From Ga0077527 sp049433545 (GTDB lineage: Bacteria > Pseudomonadota > Gammaproteobacteria > Burkholderiales > SG8-41), in contig JBMTEY010000010.1 of the NCBI GenBank assembly GCA_049433545.1, positions 1 to 36,616 on the forward strand: a stretch of DNA of 36,616 nt, read 5' to 3'. A model generated the notes under the pieces. It made no database searches. It had not been told where the DNA came from and was given only the letters and a program-made list of their open reading frames with translations. The position numbers and the translations under genes are program-made. Shown one piece after another: positions 26,485 through 34,272 of this stretch; position 1 is the first letter of the stretch, and every line of letters begins with the position of its first letter.

Positions 26485-26520
26485 AAAATGTTATGTAAGT
26501 TATTGATTATTAATAATAAT
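26485..26520 (-). promoter_or_regulatory. AT-rich tsf-pyrH gap with palindrome
   Basis: The gap contains ATTATTAATAAT (26506-26517), a perfect 12-base palindrome, in otherwise GC-rich DNA. It may hold promoter elements for pyrH or melt easily, but no clear -35/-10 pair was found. Confidence 0.25.
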
Positions 26521-27429
26521 TTATGCCTGCCGTGCCTGCCCGACCTGTGCCATGACTTCCGCGGCAAAGTCATCCTTCTTTTTCTCGATGCCCTCGCCAA
26601 CCACGTAGAGCGTGAAGTCGCCGACCTGTGCATTGGCCGATTTCAGCAACTGCTCCACGGTCTGCTTGTCATTCTTGACGAAGGGCTGGCCCAGCAGCGT
26701 CACCTCTTTGAGGAATTTCTGCACCGAACCTTCGACGCGTTTAGCCATGATCTCCGGGGGGATCGCCTTGCCGGATTTGGCGGCATCCTCCGCAGCCTTC
26801 TCGGCGGCAACCCGGCGCTCGCTTTCCACGGCCTCAGCCGGCACTCCGGAAGCGTCCAGCGCCTTGGGCTTGCTCGCGGCGATATGCATGGCCAGATCCC
26901 GTCCCAGCGCGTCATCACCACCGACCAGATCGATCAGCACGCCGATCTTGGCTCCGCCATGTATGTATGAATTCAGGCGCCCTTTGGCCGCGGTGCGGAC
27001 AAAACGGCGGATCGAAACGTTCTCGCCGATCTTGCCGACCAGGGCCTTGCGGCGATCCTCCACCGTGCCGCCATCGGGGGCAAGCGCCACAAGCTCGTCT
27101 ACCGAAGACGGATTTTTCTCCGCGATCAGCTTTGCCACCGCACCGGCGAAAGCCAGAAAATCCTCGTTTTTGGCGACAAAGTCCGTTTCGCAGTTGATCT
27201 CGACTATGGCGCCAGTCTTGGCATCTTCCGAGATATGCACCGCCACCACGCCTTCGGCGGTGATGCGTGAAGCCGCCTTGCTTGCCTTGTTTCCGAGCTT
27301 GACCCGCAGGATTTCCTCGGCCTTGGCCATGTTGCCTTCAGCCTCGGTCAACGCCTTCTTGCACTCCATCATCGGGGCATCGGTTTTCTCACGCAATTCC
27401 CTCACCATGCCTGCCGTAATCTCTGCCAT
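26521..27429 (-). CDS. tsf: elongation factor Ts
   Basis: Nucleotide exchange factor for EF-Tu. 302 residues, close to the family's usual length. The N-terminal UBA-like module (ITAGMVRELREKTDAPMMEC, KKALTEAEGNMAKAEEILR) is followed by the core with TDFVAKNEDFLAFA, the EF-Tu contact. Starts at ATG 27429, 70 bases downstream of rpsB, with an intrinsic terminator-like hairpin in between, so its level may be set by read-through. Confidence 0.98.
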   Translation of the reverse strand: MAEITAGMVRELREKTDAPMMECKKALTEAEGNMAKAEEILRVKLGNKASKAASRITAEGVVAVHISEDAKTGAIVEINCETDFVAKNEDFLAFAGAVAKLIAEKNPSSVDELVALAPDGGTVEDRRKALVGKIGENVSIRRFVRTAAKGRLNSYIHGGAKIGVLIDLVGGDDALGRDLAMHIAASKPKALDASGVPAEAVESERRVAAEKAAEDAAKSGKAIPPEIMAKRVEGSVQKFLKEVTLLGQPFVKNDKQTVEQLLKSANAQVGDFTLYVVGEGIEKKKDDFAAEVMAQVGQARQA

Positions 27430-27454
27430 TGCTGCCTGTCCTCTTGCGCCAATT

Positions 27455-27479
27455 AAAAAAAAGGGGCTGCGCGCCCCTT
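27455..27479 (-). terminator. rho-independent terminator/attenuator between rpsB and tsf
   Basis: On the minus strand AAGGGGC (27479-27473) and GCCCCTT (27467-27461) form a perfect 7-bp stem with a 5-base loop, followed at once by a run of T residues (the A run at 27455-27462 on plus). Since tsf lies downstream on the same strand, it would act as a partial terminator, as described for rpsB-tsf in E. coli. Confidence 0.8.
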
Positions 27480-27499
27480 GAGTATCTGTTTACGCCTGG

Positions 27500-28252
27500 T
27501 CAGGCGCCTGCCGATTCGCCATCCTCGACTTCGACGAATTCGTCCGACCCGCCGTTAACGATTTCCTTGATGCTCGTGTTGCGACCTTCCAGCACGGCAT
27601 CCGCCATGCCGCGTGCATAAAGCTTGATCGCGCGGCTGGAATCATCGTTGCCGGGTATGACGTAGTCCACTCCGTCGGGAGAATGGTTCGTATCGACAAT
27701 GCCGATCACCGGGATTCCGAGTTTCTTGGCCTCGGAAATGGCGCCCTTCTGGTAACCCACGTCGATCACGAACAGCGCGTCCGGAAGGCTGTTCATGTCC
27801 TTGATGCCACCGAGGCTGCGTTCAAGCTTCACGATCTCGCGCTCGTATTGCAGCGCCTCTTTCTTCGACAGCTTCTCGAACGAACCATCCTCGCGCATCG
27901 CCAGCATGTCTTTCAGGCGCTGGATCGACTGCTTTACGGTCTTGTAGTTGGTGAGCATGCCGCCCAGCCAGCGGTAATCAACATACGGCGAACCGCAGCG
28001 CACCGCTTCTTCGCGGACGATTTCGCGGGCCTGCCGCTTGGTGCCGACGAACAGGATGTTGCCTTTGTTCGAGGTCAGTTGGCGCACGAACTTGAGTGCG
28101 TCGTGGTACAGGGTCATCGTCTTTTCGAGATTGACGATGTGAATCTTGTTGCGGTGACCGAAAATGTACGGAGCCATTTTCGGATTCCAGTAACGCGTCT
28201 GGTGGCCGAAATGGACGCCGGCTTCCAGCATTTCGCGCATGGTGACTGACAT
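27500..28252 (-). CDS. rpsB: 30S ribosomal protein S2
   Basis: Structural protein of the small subunit. 250 residues: MREMLEAGVHFGHQTRYWNP, RNKIHIVNLEKT, ILFVGTKRQAREIVREEA, YRWLGGMLTNYKTVKQSIQR and PDALFVIDVGYQKGAISEAKKLGIPVIGIVDT are family motifs in order (the last interrupted here only for brevity). ATG 28252 follows AGGAG at about 10 bases. First gene of the long minus-strand run, with its own promoter and a structured leader of roughly 135 nt. Confidence 0.98.
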   Translation of the reverse strand: MSVTMREMLEAGVHFGHQTRYWNPKMAPYIFGHRNKIHIVNLEKTMTLYHDALKFVRQLTSNKGNILFVGTKRQAREIVREEAVRCGSPYVDYRWLGGMLTNYKTVKQSIQRLKDMLAMREDGSFEKLSKKEALQYEREIVKLERSLGGIKDMNSLPDALFVIDVGYQKGAISEAKKLGIPVIGIVDTNHSPDGVDYVIPGNDDSSRAIKLYARGMADAVLEGRNTSIKEIVNGGSDEFVEVEDGESAGA

Positions 28253-28390
28253 GATGCAAATCTCCTGTTAGGGTTAATCCGCCACCCGCCCGTGACGACC
28301 CGAAAACGGGCACCCTTAACGTCGGCAGGTGTGTGTATTGCCCGAAGGACCGCGCCATTGCTATAAAGCCGGCCACACGATCGAGCTAAC
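28253..28390 (-). promoter_or_regulatory. structured 5' leader of rpsB (possible S2 autoregulation site)
   Basis: From the predicted start of transcription near 28389 the leader runs about 135 nt to rpsB. It contains the hairpin CCCG-TTTT-CGGG (28310-28299 on minus). Outside it, GTTAAGGG (near 28321-28314) can pair with CCCTAAC just before AGGAG, so a longer stem would end beside the ribosome-binding site. S2 is known to repress its own leader in other proteobacteria; that this fold does so here is inference. Confidence 0.4.
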
Positions 28391-28395
28391 TAGTT

Positions 28396-28425
28396 ATTTT
28401 AGCACGTAAACACCCGTCGCCTCAA
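28396..28425 (-). promoter_or_regulatory. sigma70-type promoter of rpsB
   Basis: On the minus strand TTGAGG (28425-28420) and TAAAAT (28401-28396) are 18 bases apart, in the otherwise gene-free region between rpsB and map. Confidence 0.55.
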
Positions 28426-28486
28426 GCCGCGCACCGCATCCCGAGCCCAGGCTCCGGCTGCGCCGGCAGGAGTCCGGAATTGCCGA

Positions 28487-28515
28487 TTAATCCAGCACTA
28501 CCAACCTGTTAGAAT
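28487..28515 (+). promoter_or_regulatory. candidate promoter of map-glnD
   Basis: TTAATC (28487-28492) and TAGAAT (28510-28515) at 17-base spacing on the plus strand, about 63 bases before the map start. The -10 is good, the -35 weak. The whole 28253-28578 gap contains no gene; besides the rpsB promoter and leader it holds a short CCGGC-TGC-GCCGG inverted repeat at 28454-28466 between the two promoters. Confidence 0.4.
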
Positions 28516-28578
28516 CGCCCCCTCCACGCACCAACCGAAGCGGCGCAGCCCCCGATGGCGCGCACCGAAAGCGCTGTC

Positions 28579-29370
28579 ATGGCCGTATTACCCAAGTCCC
28601 CGGACGAAATCGAGCAAATGCGCATTGCAGGCCGCCTGGCCTCAGAGGTGCTTGATTTCATAGGACCATTGATCCGCGCCGGCATGACCACCGCCGAAAT
28701 CGACCGTCTGTGCCACGATTACATGGTGGAACAACAAGGCACGATTCCGGCCCCGCTCAATTACACGCCGCCGGGGTACACGCCCTACCCTAAATCCATA
28801 TGCACCTCGGTCAATCACGTCATCTGTCACGGCGTACCCGGGGAAAAGCGCCTCAAAAACGGCGACATCGTCAACATCGACATCACGGTCATCAAGAACG
28901 GCTTTCATGGTGATACCAGCCGTATGTTCTACGTCGGCCAGCCAGCCATACAGGCACGCCGACTGGTGGATGTCACCTACGAATGCATGTGGCGAGGCAT
29001 TCGCGCGGTACGCGCCGGCAATACCCTGGGCGACATCGGCCATGCCATCCAGAGCCATGCCGAAAAACACGGGTTCAGCGTGGTCAGGGAATTCTGCGGG
29101 CACGGCATCGGCCGCAAATTTCACGAAGAACCCCAGATCCTGCACTACGGCCGTCCCGGCATGGGCATGCGCCTCGAAGCCGGAATGATTTTCACCGTGG
29201 AACCCATGATCAATGCCGGCAAGGCCGATATCCGCCAGCTGGCTGACGGCTGGACCATCGTGACCAAGGACCACAGCCTGTCGGCGCAATGGGAACACAC
29301 CGTCCTCGTGACCGACAGCGGCTACGAGGTGCTGACCCTTTCCGCCGGCACCCCTCCGGCTCCGGCCTGA
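28579..29370 (+). CDS. map: type I methionine aminopeptidase
   Basis: Removes the N-terminal methionine from new proteins after deformylation. 263 residues from ATG 28579, where AVLPKSPDEIEQMRIAGRLA matches the family start; an in-frame ATG at 28555 would add eight residues. Metal ligands lie in NGDIVNIDITVIKNGFHGDT, CGHGIGRKFHEEP, FTVEPMI and AQWEHTVLVT. Adjacent to rpsB but divergent, a common arrangement. glnD follows after 27 bases. Confidence 0.97.
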   Translation: MAVLPKSPDEIEQMRIAGRLASEVLDFIGPLIRAGMTTAEIDRLCHDYMVEQQGTIPAPLNYTPPGYTPYPKSICTSVNHVICHGVPGEKRLKNGDIVNIDITVIKNGFHGDTSRMFYVGQPAIQARRLVDVTYECMWRGIRAVRAGNTLGDIGHAIQSHAEKHGFSVVREFCGHGIGRKFHEEPQILHYGRPGMGMRLEAGMIFTVEPMINAGKADIRQLADGWTIVTKDHSLSAQWEHTVLVTDSGYEVLTLSAGTPPAPA

Positions 29371-29397
29371 ACAGACGTCCCGCAAGCCGCTGCCGCA

Positions 29398-31989
29398 ATG
29401 CGCACTTCAGTCGCAACCAATTCGGCGTCCCGCCAGACGTCTCCCCGGGACAGCCAGCGCGCCGCGCTGGCGGATGAGCGCGCAAAACTGCAAAAACGCT
29501 TTGAATCGGGGCAACTGGGCCGTGAACTGCTGCAGCGCCTGGCGTTGATGACCGACCGGCACTTGCGCCTGGTCTGGAAAACACAACACATGCCGCCTGA
29601 ACTTGCGTTGGTCGCGGTAGGCGGATATGGCCGCAAACAGCTGTTCCCGGATTCGGATGTCGACCTGCTCATACTGCTGCCGGGGCCGCCTGATGACGAC
29701 CTGCAGTCGAAGCTTGAATCCCTGATCGGAACCTTCTGGGACATCGGCCTGGAGGTCGGGCACAGTGTGCGCACGCTGGATGAATGCGTCGATATCGCGG
29801 CCGGGGACATTACCGTGCAGACCAATCTGCTCGAGTCCCGGCTGCTGAGCGGAAGCCGCGAACTTTACCGGCGTTTTACCCGGAAACTGCAGCAGGCCAT
29901 CGACCCCGTCGCCTTTCTGCGCGCCAAGCGCATAGAACAACAGGAGCGGCATTCGCGGCACGAAGAAACCAACCTCGAGCCCAACATTAAGGAATGCGCG
30001 GGGGGGCTGCGCGACCTCAATACGATACTCTGGATATCCCGTGCCGCCCGTCTGGGCCGCACCTGGCTGGAGCTGGCGCGGCGGGGCTTCATCACCCGTG
30101 CCGAGGCTGCTGCAATCGGTCGCCACGAGCGGGTACTGGAACTGCTGCGCATCCGCCTGCACTATCTCTCGGGGCGCCGCGAAGACCGCCTGCTGTTCGA
30201 CCACCAGACTGCCCTGGCCAAGCAACTCGGGTTCGCCGACCGCTCCGCAAAACGGGCGAGCGAGCGCCTGATGCAGCGTTATTACCTGACCGCGAAGTCG
30301 GTCTCGCAGCTGAATACGATATTGCTGCAGAACCTCGCGCTGCGGATATCGCCGCCGCCGAACCGGACCCTGGTGACCCCCCTGAACAGCCGGTTCATCA
30401 TCCGCGGCGAATTGCTTTCGGCGCCGGATCAGAAAATTTTCGAGCGCGATCCCTGCGCCATACTCGAGGTTTTCGCGCTGCTGCAACAGCATGGTGAAAT
30501 CAAAGGCATCGGCGCCGTTACACTGCGCGCCTTATGGCGCGCACGCAGGCGAATCAACCCGTCGACCCGCAGCGATCCGCGCATGCGCGCCCAGTTCATG
30601 GCGATACTGCGCAGCCCGACGCGAATGATCCGGGAATTGCGTCGCATGCATCAATACGACATTCTCGGTCGCTACATACCCGCATTCGGCCGCATCGTAG
30701 GACAGATGCAGCACGATCTCTATCACGTCTACACCGTAGACGAGCATATTCTCAAGGTTGTGCGCAACGTGCGGCGGTTTGCCGTTCCCGAACTGGCCCA
30801 CGAATTTCCACTGTGCAGCCGCCTGATGAGCGAATTTGACACGCCTGAACTGCTTTACCTGGGGGGAATATTCCACGACATCGCCAAGGGGCGCGGCGGA
30901 GACCACTCCCAGCTGGGCAAGGCGGATGCACTCCGCTTCTGCAAGGCGCACGGCCTCTCTGCCGCCGACGGCGAACTGGTGGCCTGGCTGGTCGAGCAGC
31001 ATCTCGTGATGTCCGCCACCGCACAGAAGCAGGATCTGAGCGATCCCGAAGTGGTGCGCGGTTTCGCCCGGCTGGTCGGTGATGAACGGCACCTGGTCGC
31101 CCTCTACCTGCTGACCGTCGCCGACATCCGCGGCACCAGTCCGAAAGTCTGGAACGCCTGGAAGGCGAAACTGCTGGAGGACCTGTTCCATGCCACCCGC
31201 CGCATGCTGACCGGTGAACGCAGCGAGCGCCAGGACGGCCAGCGCGCCCGCCAGGAGGACGCGATAGTGCGCCTCCGCCTTTACGCCATTGCCGAAGCTG
31301 ATTACCGCGAACTCTGGCAACAGCTGGATACCGCGTATTTCCTCAGGCACGAACCCCAGGAAATCGCCTGGCACACGCGACAGCTCTACCAGCACGTGCA
31401 TTCCCCGGAACCCGTGGTCAGGGCACGCCTGTCCCCGATCGGCGAAGGACTGCAGGTGATGGTCTATGTCCGGGACCAGAAGGAACTGTTTTCGAGAATA
31501 TGCAGTTTCTTCGACGGCATCAGCTTTGACATTTTCGAGGCCAAAATCCATACCACGCGGCATGGCTATGCCCTGGACACCTTCCACATCCAGGATGCGT
31601 CCAACCGCCAGCCCGTATACCGCGACCTGATCAGCTACATCGAATATGAATTGACCGACCGGCTGAAGGGCAAGTCGCCGCTGCCGCCTCTGACCAGGCC
31701 CAGGCTGAGCCGGCAACTGCGGCATTTCCCGATTACCCCCGAGGTCAGCATACAGACTGACGAACGCGGTAACTATCGCATGCTGTCCATCGTCGCCGGC
31801 GACCGGCCCGGCCTGCTGTCGCGGATTTCGCGGACGCTGACCGCGTTCGACATCAACCTCCATTCGGCCCGCATCAACACGCTGGGAGCGCGCGCCGAGG
31901 ATACCTTCGTCGTCAGCGGCGAAACGCTGAAAAACCCCAAAAGCACGGTGCGTTTCGAAAGTGATCTGCTGGCGCAACTGCAGATCTGA
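29398..31989 (+). CDS. glnD: bifunctional uridylyltransferase/uridylyl-removing enzyme GlnD
   Basis: Senses glutamine and adds or removes UMP on PII proteins, setting nitrogen control. 863 residues. Nucleotidyltransferase domain with GG (75-76) and DSDVD (Asp87, Asp89); the central helical part has ETNLEPNIKECAGGLRDL; the HD hydrolase domain has GGIFHDIAKGRGGDHSQLG (His493, Asp494); two ACT domains begin near 689 (VYVRDQKELFSRICSFFDG) and 796 (VAGDRPGLLSRISRTLTAFD). No PII or glutamine synthetase gene is in the window. Ends 12 bases from the convergent def with no terminator visible. Confidence 0.98.
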   Translation: MRTSVATNSASRQTSPRDSQRAALADERAKLQKRFESGQLGRELLQRLALMTDRHLRLVWKTQHMPPELALVAVGGYGRKQLFPDSDVDLLILLPGPPDDDLQSKLESLIGTFWDIGLEVGHSVRTLDECVDIAAGDITVQTNLLESRLLSGSRELYRRFTRKLQQAIDPVAFLRAKRIEQQERHSRHEETNLEPNIKECAGGLRDLNTILWISRAARLGRTWLELARRGFITRAEAAAIGRHERVLELLRIRLHYLSGRREDRLLFDHQTALAKQLGFADRSAKRASERLMQRYYLTAKSVSQLNTILLQNLALRISPPPNRTLVTPLNSRFIIRGELLSAPDQKIFERDPCAILEVFALLQQHGEIKGIGAVTLRALWRARRRINPSTRSDPRMRAQFMAILRSPTRMIRELRRMHQYDILGRYIPAFGRIVGQMQHDLYHVYTVDEHILKVVRNVRRFAVPELAHEFPLCSRLMSEFDTPELLYLGGIFHDIAKGRGGDHSQLGKADALRFCKAHGLSAADGELVAWLVEQHLVMSATAQKQDLSDPEVVRGFARLVGDERHLVALYLLTVADIRGTSPKVWNAWKAKLLEDLFHATRRMLTGERSERQDGQRARQEDAIVRLRLYAIAEADYRELWQQLDTAYFLRHEPQEIAWHTRQLYQHVHSPEPVVRARLSPIGEGLQVMVYVRDQKELFSRICSFFDGISFDIFEAKIHTTRHGYALDTFHIQDASNRQPVYRDLISYIEYELTDRLKGKSPLPPLTRPRLSRQLRHFPITPEVSIQTDERGNYRMLSIVAGDRPGLLSRISRTLTAFDINLHSARINTLGARAEDTFVVSGETLKNPKSTVRFESDLLAQLQI

Positions 31990-32001
31990 GGCCGCAGCCC
32001 C

Positions 32002-32535
32002 TCATTCGTCAGAAGGCGCCTGTCCGGGGAAAATTTCCTCGGTAAACCCGAAACGGCTCATGTCGCGCATGCGCATGGGATAGAGGATGCCGTCGAGGTG
32101 ATCACATTCGTGCTGAACCACGCGCGCATGGAAACCCTCGACGGTGCGATCTATCACCGCACCGCCGGCATCCAGTCCCTGATAACGCAGGCGGCGGTAA
32201 CGCGGGACCACCCCGCGCATTCCCGGCACGGACAGGCAGCCCTCCCAATCCTCCTCCCAGTCATCGCCCAGCGGCTCAAGTTGCGGGTTGATCAGCACGG
32301 TCTGCGGCACCGGCTCCGCATCCGGATAACGGGGATTGGCGTTGATGCCGAAAATGACTACGCGCAGGCCGACACCGATTTGCGGTGCGGCCAGTCCCGC
32401 GCCGTTGAGCGCGCGCATGGTGTCATGCATGTCCTCGAGCAATGCGTGCAGTTCGGGCGAGTCCGGTTTCTCGACCGGCCGCGACACCTGCAGCAGCCGT
32501 GGATCCCCCATGCGCAGCACCGTACGGACCGCCAT
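32002..32535 (-). CDS. def: peptide deformylase
   Basis: Removes the formyl group from nascent proteins before methionine removal. 177 residues with all three motifs: GAGLAAPQIG (45-54), EGCLSVPGMRG (metal cysteine) and QHECDHLDGILY (HExxH zinc/iron site). It lies 3 bases after the methylthioinosine phosphorylase gene and not beside fmt, so the genome may have a second copy elsewhere; that is inference. Confidence 0.95.
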   Translation of the reverse strand: MAVRTVLRMGDPRLLQVSRPVEKPDSPELHALLEDMHDTMRALNGAGLAAPQIGVGLRVVIFGINANPRYPDAEPVPQTVLINPQLEPLGDDWEEDWEGCLSVPGMRGVVPRYRRLRYQGLDAGGAVIDRTVEGFHARVVQHECDHLDGILYPMRMRDMSRFGFTEEIFPGQAPSDE

Positions 32536-32538
32536 GCC

Positions 32539-33270
32539 TTATTCCAGCGCCGCGAGCAGCTTGCAGACCCGCTTCATGGCCGAATCGGCTGCTGCATGAA
32601 TGTCCGCCATGGATACGCCGTCGGCATTGTTGCCGCGCCCCGCGGCCGCATTGACCACGGCGGCAAGCATCGCATAGCAGATATCCAGTTCGCGGGCCAG
32701 GACGGCCTCCGGCATCCCGGTCATGCCCACGATGTGCGCCCCGTCACGTTCCATGCGATCGATTTCCGCGGCGGTTTCAAGCCGCGGACCCTGGGTGGCG
32801 CCGTACGTACCGCCATCGCAGACGTCTTCGCCGGCGGCAGCCCCCGCGCTCAGCAGGCGCGCACGCAGGTCCCGGCAAAACGGCAATGTGAAATCGACAT
32901 GCGCCAGGGGCCGGCCCGTGCCGTCGAAAAAAGTCGATTCGCGACCGTGCGTGTAATCGATGATCTGGTCGGGAACGATCAGCACGCCGGCATCCATTCC
33001 CGCGCTGATGCCTCCGACCGCGGAAACCGCGACGACATCACGCACGCCCTGGGCGTGCAGCGCCCACAGGTTGGCCCGATAATTGATGCGATGAGGGGCA
33101 ATCGTGTGCGCCTCGCCATGGCGCGGCAGGAAAACCACAGGCTTGCCGTTCAGCAGCCCGGAAACCAGCGGCGCCGATGGCGCACCATAAGGCGTCGATA
33201 CCTGCTGTCGCGACAGAATTTCCAGTTCAGCGATGCGGTCAAGACCGCTGCCGCCGATGATGCCCAGCAT
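32539..33270 (-). CDS. mtiP: S-methyl-5'-thioinosine phosphorylase (MTAP/PNP family)
   Basis: Phosphorolyses a methylthio-nucleoside from polyamine synthesis. 243 residues from ATG 33270, where LGIIGGSGL is the family start. Phosphate and ribose motifs: GGSG near the start, PRHGEAHTIAPHRINYRAN, TQGPRLETAAEI and VGMTGMPEAVLARE (Met183). In adenosine-specific MTAP two Asp residues recognise the 6-amino group; here the matching positions are Asn207 and Ala209 (VVNAAAG), as in the Pseudomonas methylthioinosine enzyme, so hypoxanthine is the expected base product. The adjacent phosphoribosyltransferase fits this. A plain mtnP annotation would miss the specificity. Confidence 0.85.
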   Translation of the reverse strand: MLGIIGGSGLDRIAELEILSRQQVSTPYGAPSAPLVSGLLNGKPVVFLPRHGEAHTIAPHRINYRANLWALHAQGVRDVVAVSAVGGISAGMDAGVLIVPDQIIDYTHGRESTFFDGTGRPLAHVDFTLPFCRDLRARLLSAGAAAGEDVCDGGTYGATQGPRLETAAEIDRMERDGAHIVGMTGMPEAVLARELDICYAMLAAVVNAAAGRGNNADGVSMADIHAAADSAMKRVCKLLAALE

Positions 33271-33284
33271 AGGCTGTACCCGCC

Positions 33285-33839
33285 TCAGTCGTCCGGATTC
33301 AGAGCATACACCGCCGGCAGGTTGCGCCACATGCCCTTCACGTCCATGCCGAAACCGAACACAAACCGGTCAGGGACGACGGTGCCGACAAAATCCGCTG
33401 CCACCGGTTTTCCGCGCCCCGTTTCCTTTTCGGCGAAAACCGCAAGCAGGACCCTGGATGCGCCAGCTCCGAGCAGGCGGTCGCGGATTGCCGCCAGCGT
33501 GTGGCCTTCGTCGAGAATGTCGTCGAGGACCAGAACCACCCGTTCGCGGACATCCGGCATATCAACGCGCCAATGCAGTTCACCGCCGGTTGTCGCCGCG
33601 CCATAACGCGTTGCATCGACATAGTCGAAATCCAGGGGGAATTCCAGCAGTGGCAGCAATTGCCCGGCGAACACCACTCCGCCGCGCATCACCGCCAGCA
33701 CCAGCGGATACTCCTTCCGCAGCGCGGCTGATATTTCCGCGGCCATGCGACGTACCGCAGCGGCCACGGCCGGCGGCGGCAGTATCTGCTCTGCGCGCGC
33801 CAGCAGCGCGTCCGCCTCCGCTGAGGTGGGTTTCTTCAA
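33285..33839 (-). CDS. hpt: hypoxanthine-guanine phosphoribosyltransferase
   Basis: Salvages hypoxanthine (and probably guanine) with PRPP to the nucleotide. 184 residues. VLVLDDILDEGHT (Asp106 to Thr114) is the PRPP-binding loop; LVLAVMRGGVVFAGQLLP and LDFDYVDATRYG are also typical, and PDRFVFGFGMDVKGMWRNLP is the C-terminal base-binding region. The start is TTG 33839, overlapping the stop of the DsrE-like gene (TTGA) with no ribosome-binding site, which suggests translational coupling. mtiP follows after 14 bases. Confidence 0.92.
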   Translation of the reverse strand: MKKPTSAEADALLARAEQILPPPAVAAAVRRMAAEISAALRKEYPLVLAVMRGGVVFAGQLLPLLEFPLDFDYVDATRYGAATTGGELHWRVDMPDVRERVVLVLDDILDEGHTLAAIRDRLLGAGASRVLLAVFAEKETGRGKPVAADFVGTVVPDRFVFGFGMDVKGMWRNLPAVYALNPDD

Positions 33840-34204
33840 TACGTAAACGTGACGACGTCGTCGTCCATGGCCTGCTCGATCACGTAGGCGCCGCCCACGG
33901 TCTCGCCGATTTCGGGGATCAGATCATCGCCCCAGAGGTCCAGCGTCGGCGTGCAAACCTTGAACTGCACACCGGCCTCGTGCGCATCCTTGATGAAGTC
34001 GTACACGCTTTTCGGCGAGCCTTCCTTGACGTAGAGTTTTTCGGCCACGCCCTTTTTGGCCAGTTCGCCGGCGCGTGCGGTCAGAATCACTTCGACTTCG
34101 TAGTCCATGGCCGCGGCCACAGTTGCCTGAAAAAAGGGAGCCCCCAACTCCGGTCCGTTCGACGGATCGGTATTGACCATGATGATCAGCAGTTTATTTG
34201 CCAT
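33836..34204 (-). CDS. DsrE-family sulfur-relay-like protein
   Basis: A small soluble protein of the DsrE/DsrF-like fold (122 residues). It starts MANKLLIIMVNTDPSNGPEL and contains a single conserved-looking cysteine, Cys84, in KVCTPTLDLWG. DsrE-type proteins pass sulfane sulfur between partners through such a cysteine; whether this one does is not shown by the sequence. ATG 34204 is preferred; the frame is open to 34378 but runs into galU. No dsr genes are nearby. It overlaps hpt and has an extended -10 element of its own upstream. Confidence 0.8.
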   Translation of the reverse strand: MANKLLIIMVNTDPSNGPELGAPFFQATVAAAMDYEVEVILTARAGELAKKGVAEKLYVKEGSPKSVYDFIKDAHEAGVQFKVCTPTLDLWGDDLIPEIGETVGGAYVIEQAMDDDVVTFTY

Positions 34205-34232
34205 ATCGAACCTCGCATTTGAGTCGAAATTG

Positions 34233-34254
34233 AATATTAGCACACGGTAATATT
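34233..34254 (-). promoter_or_regulatory. candidate extended -10 promoter and inverted repeat before the DsrE-like gene
   Basis: AATATTA (34233-34239) and TAATATT (34248-34254) are perfect inverted copies around 8 bases. On the minus strand TGCTAATAT makes an extended -10 (TGnTAATAT). The 68-base gap after galU is AT-rich compared with its surroundings. A separate promoter for the salvage genes is plausible. Confidence 0.4.
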
Positions 34255-34272
34255 GAGGCCTCCATACTCGCT

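Noticed and set aside
28454..28466. CCGGC-TGC-GCCGG inverted repeat between the rpsB and map promoters as an operator
   Set aside because: Short GC-rich inverted repeats are frequent at this base composition; no regulator is suggested.
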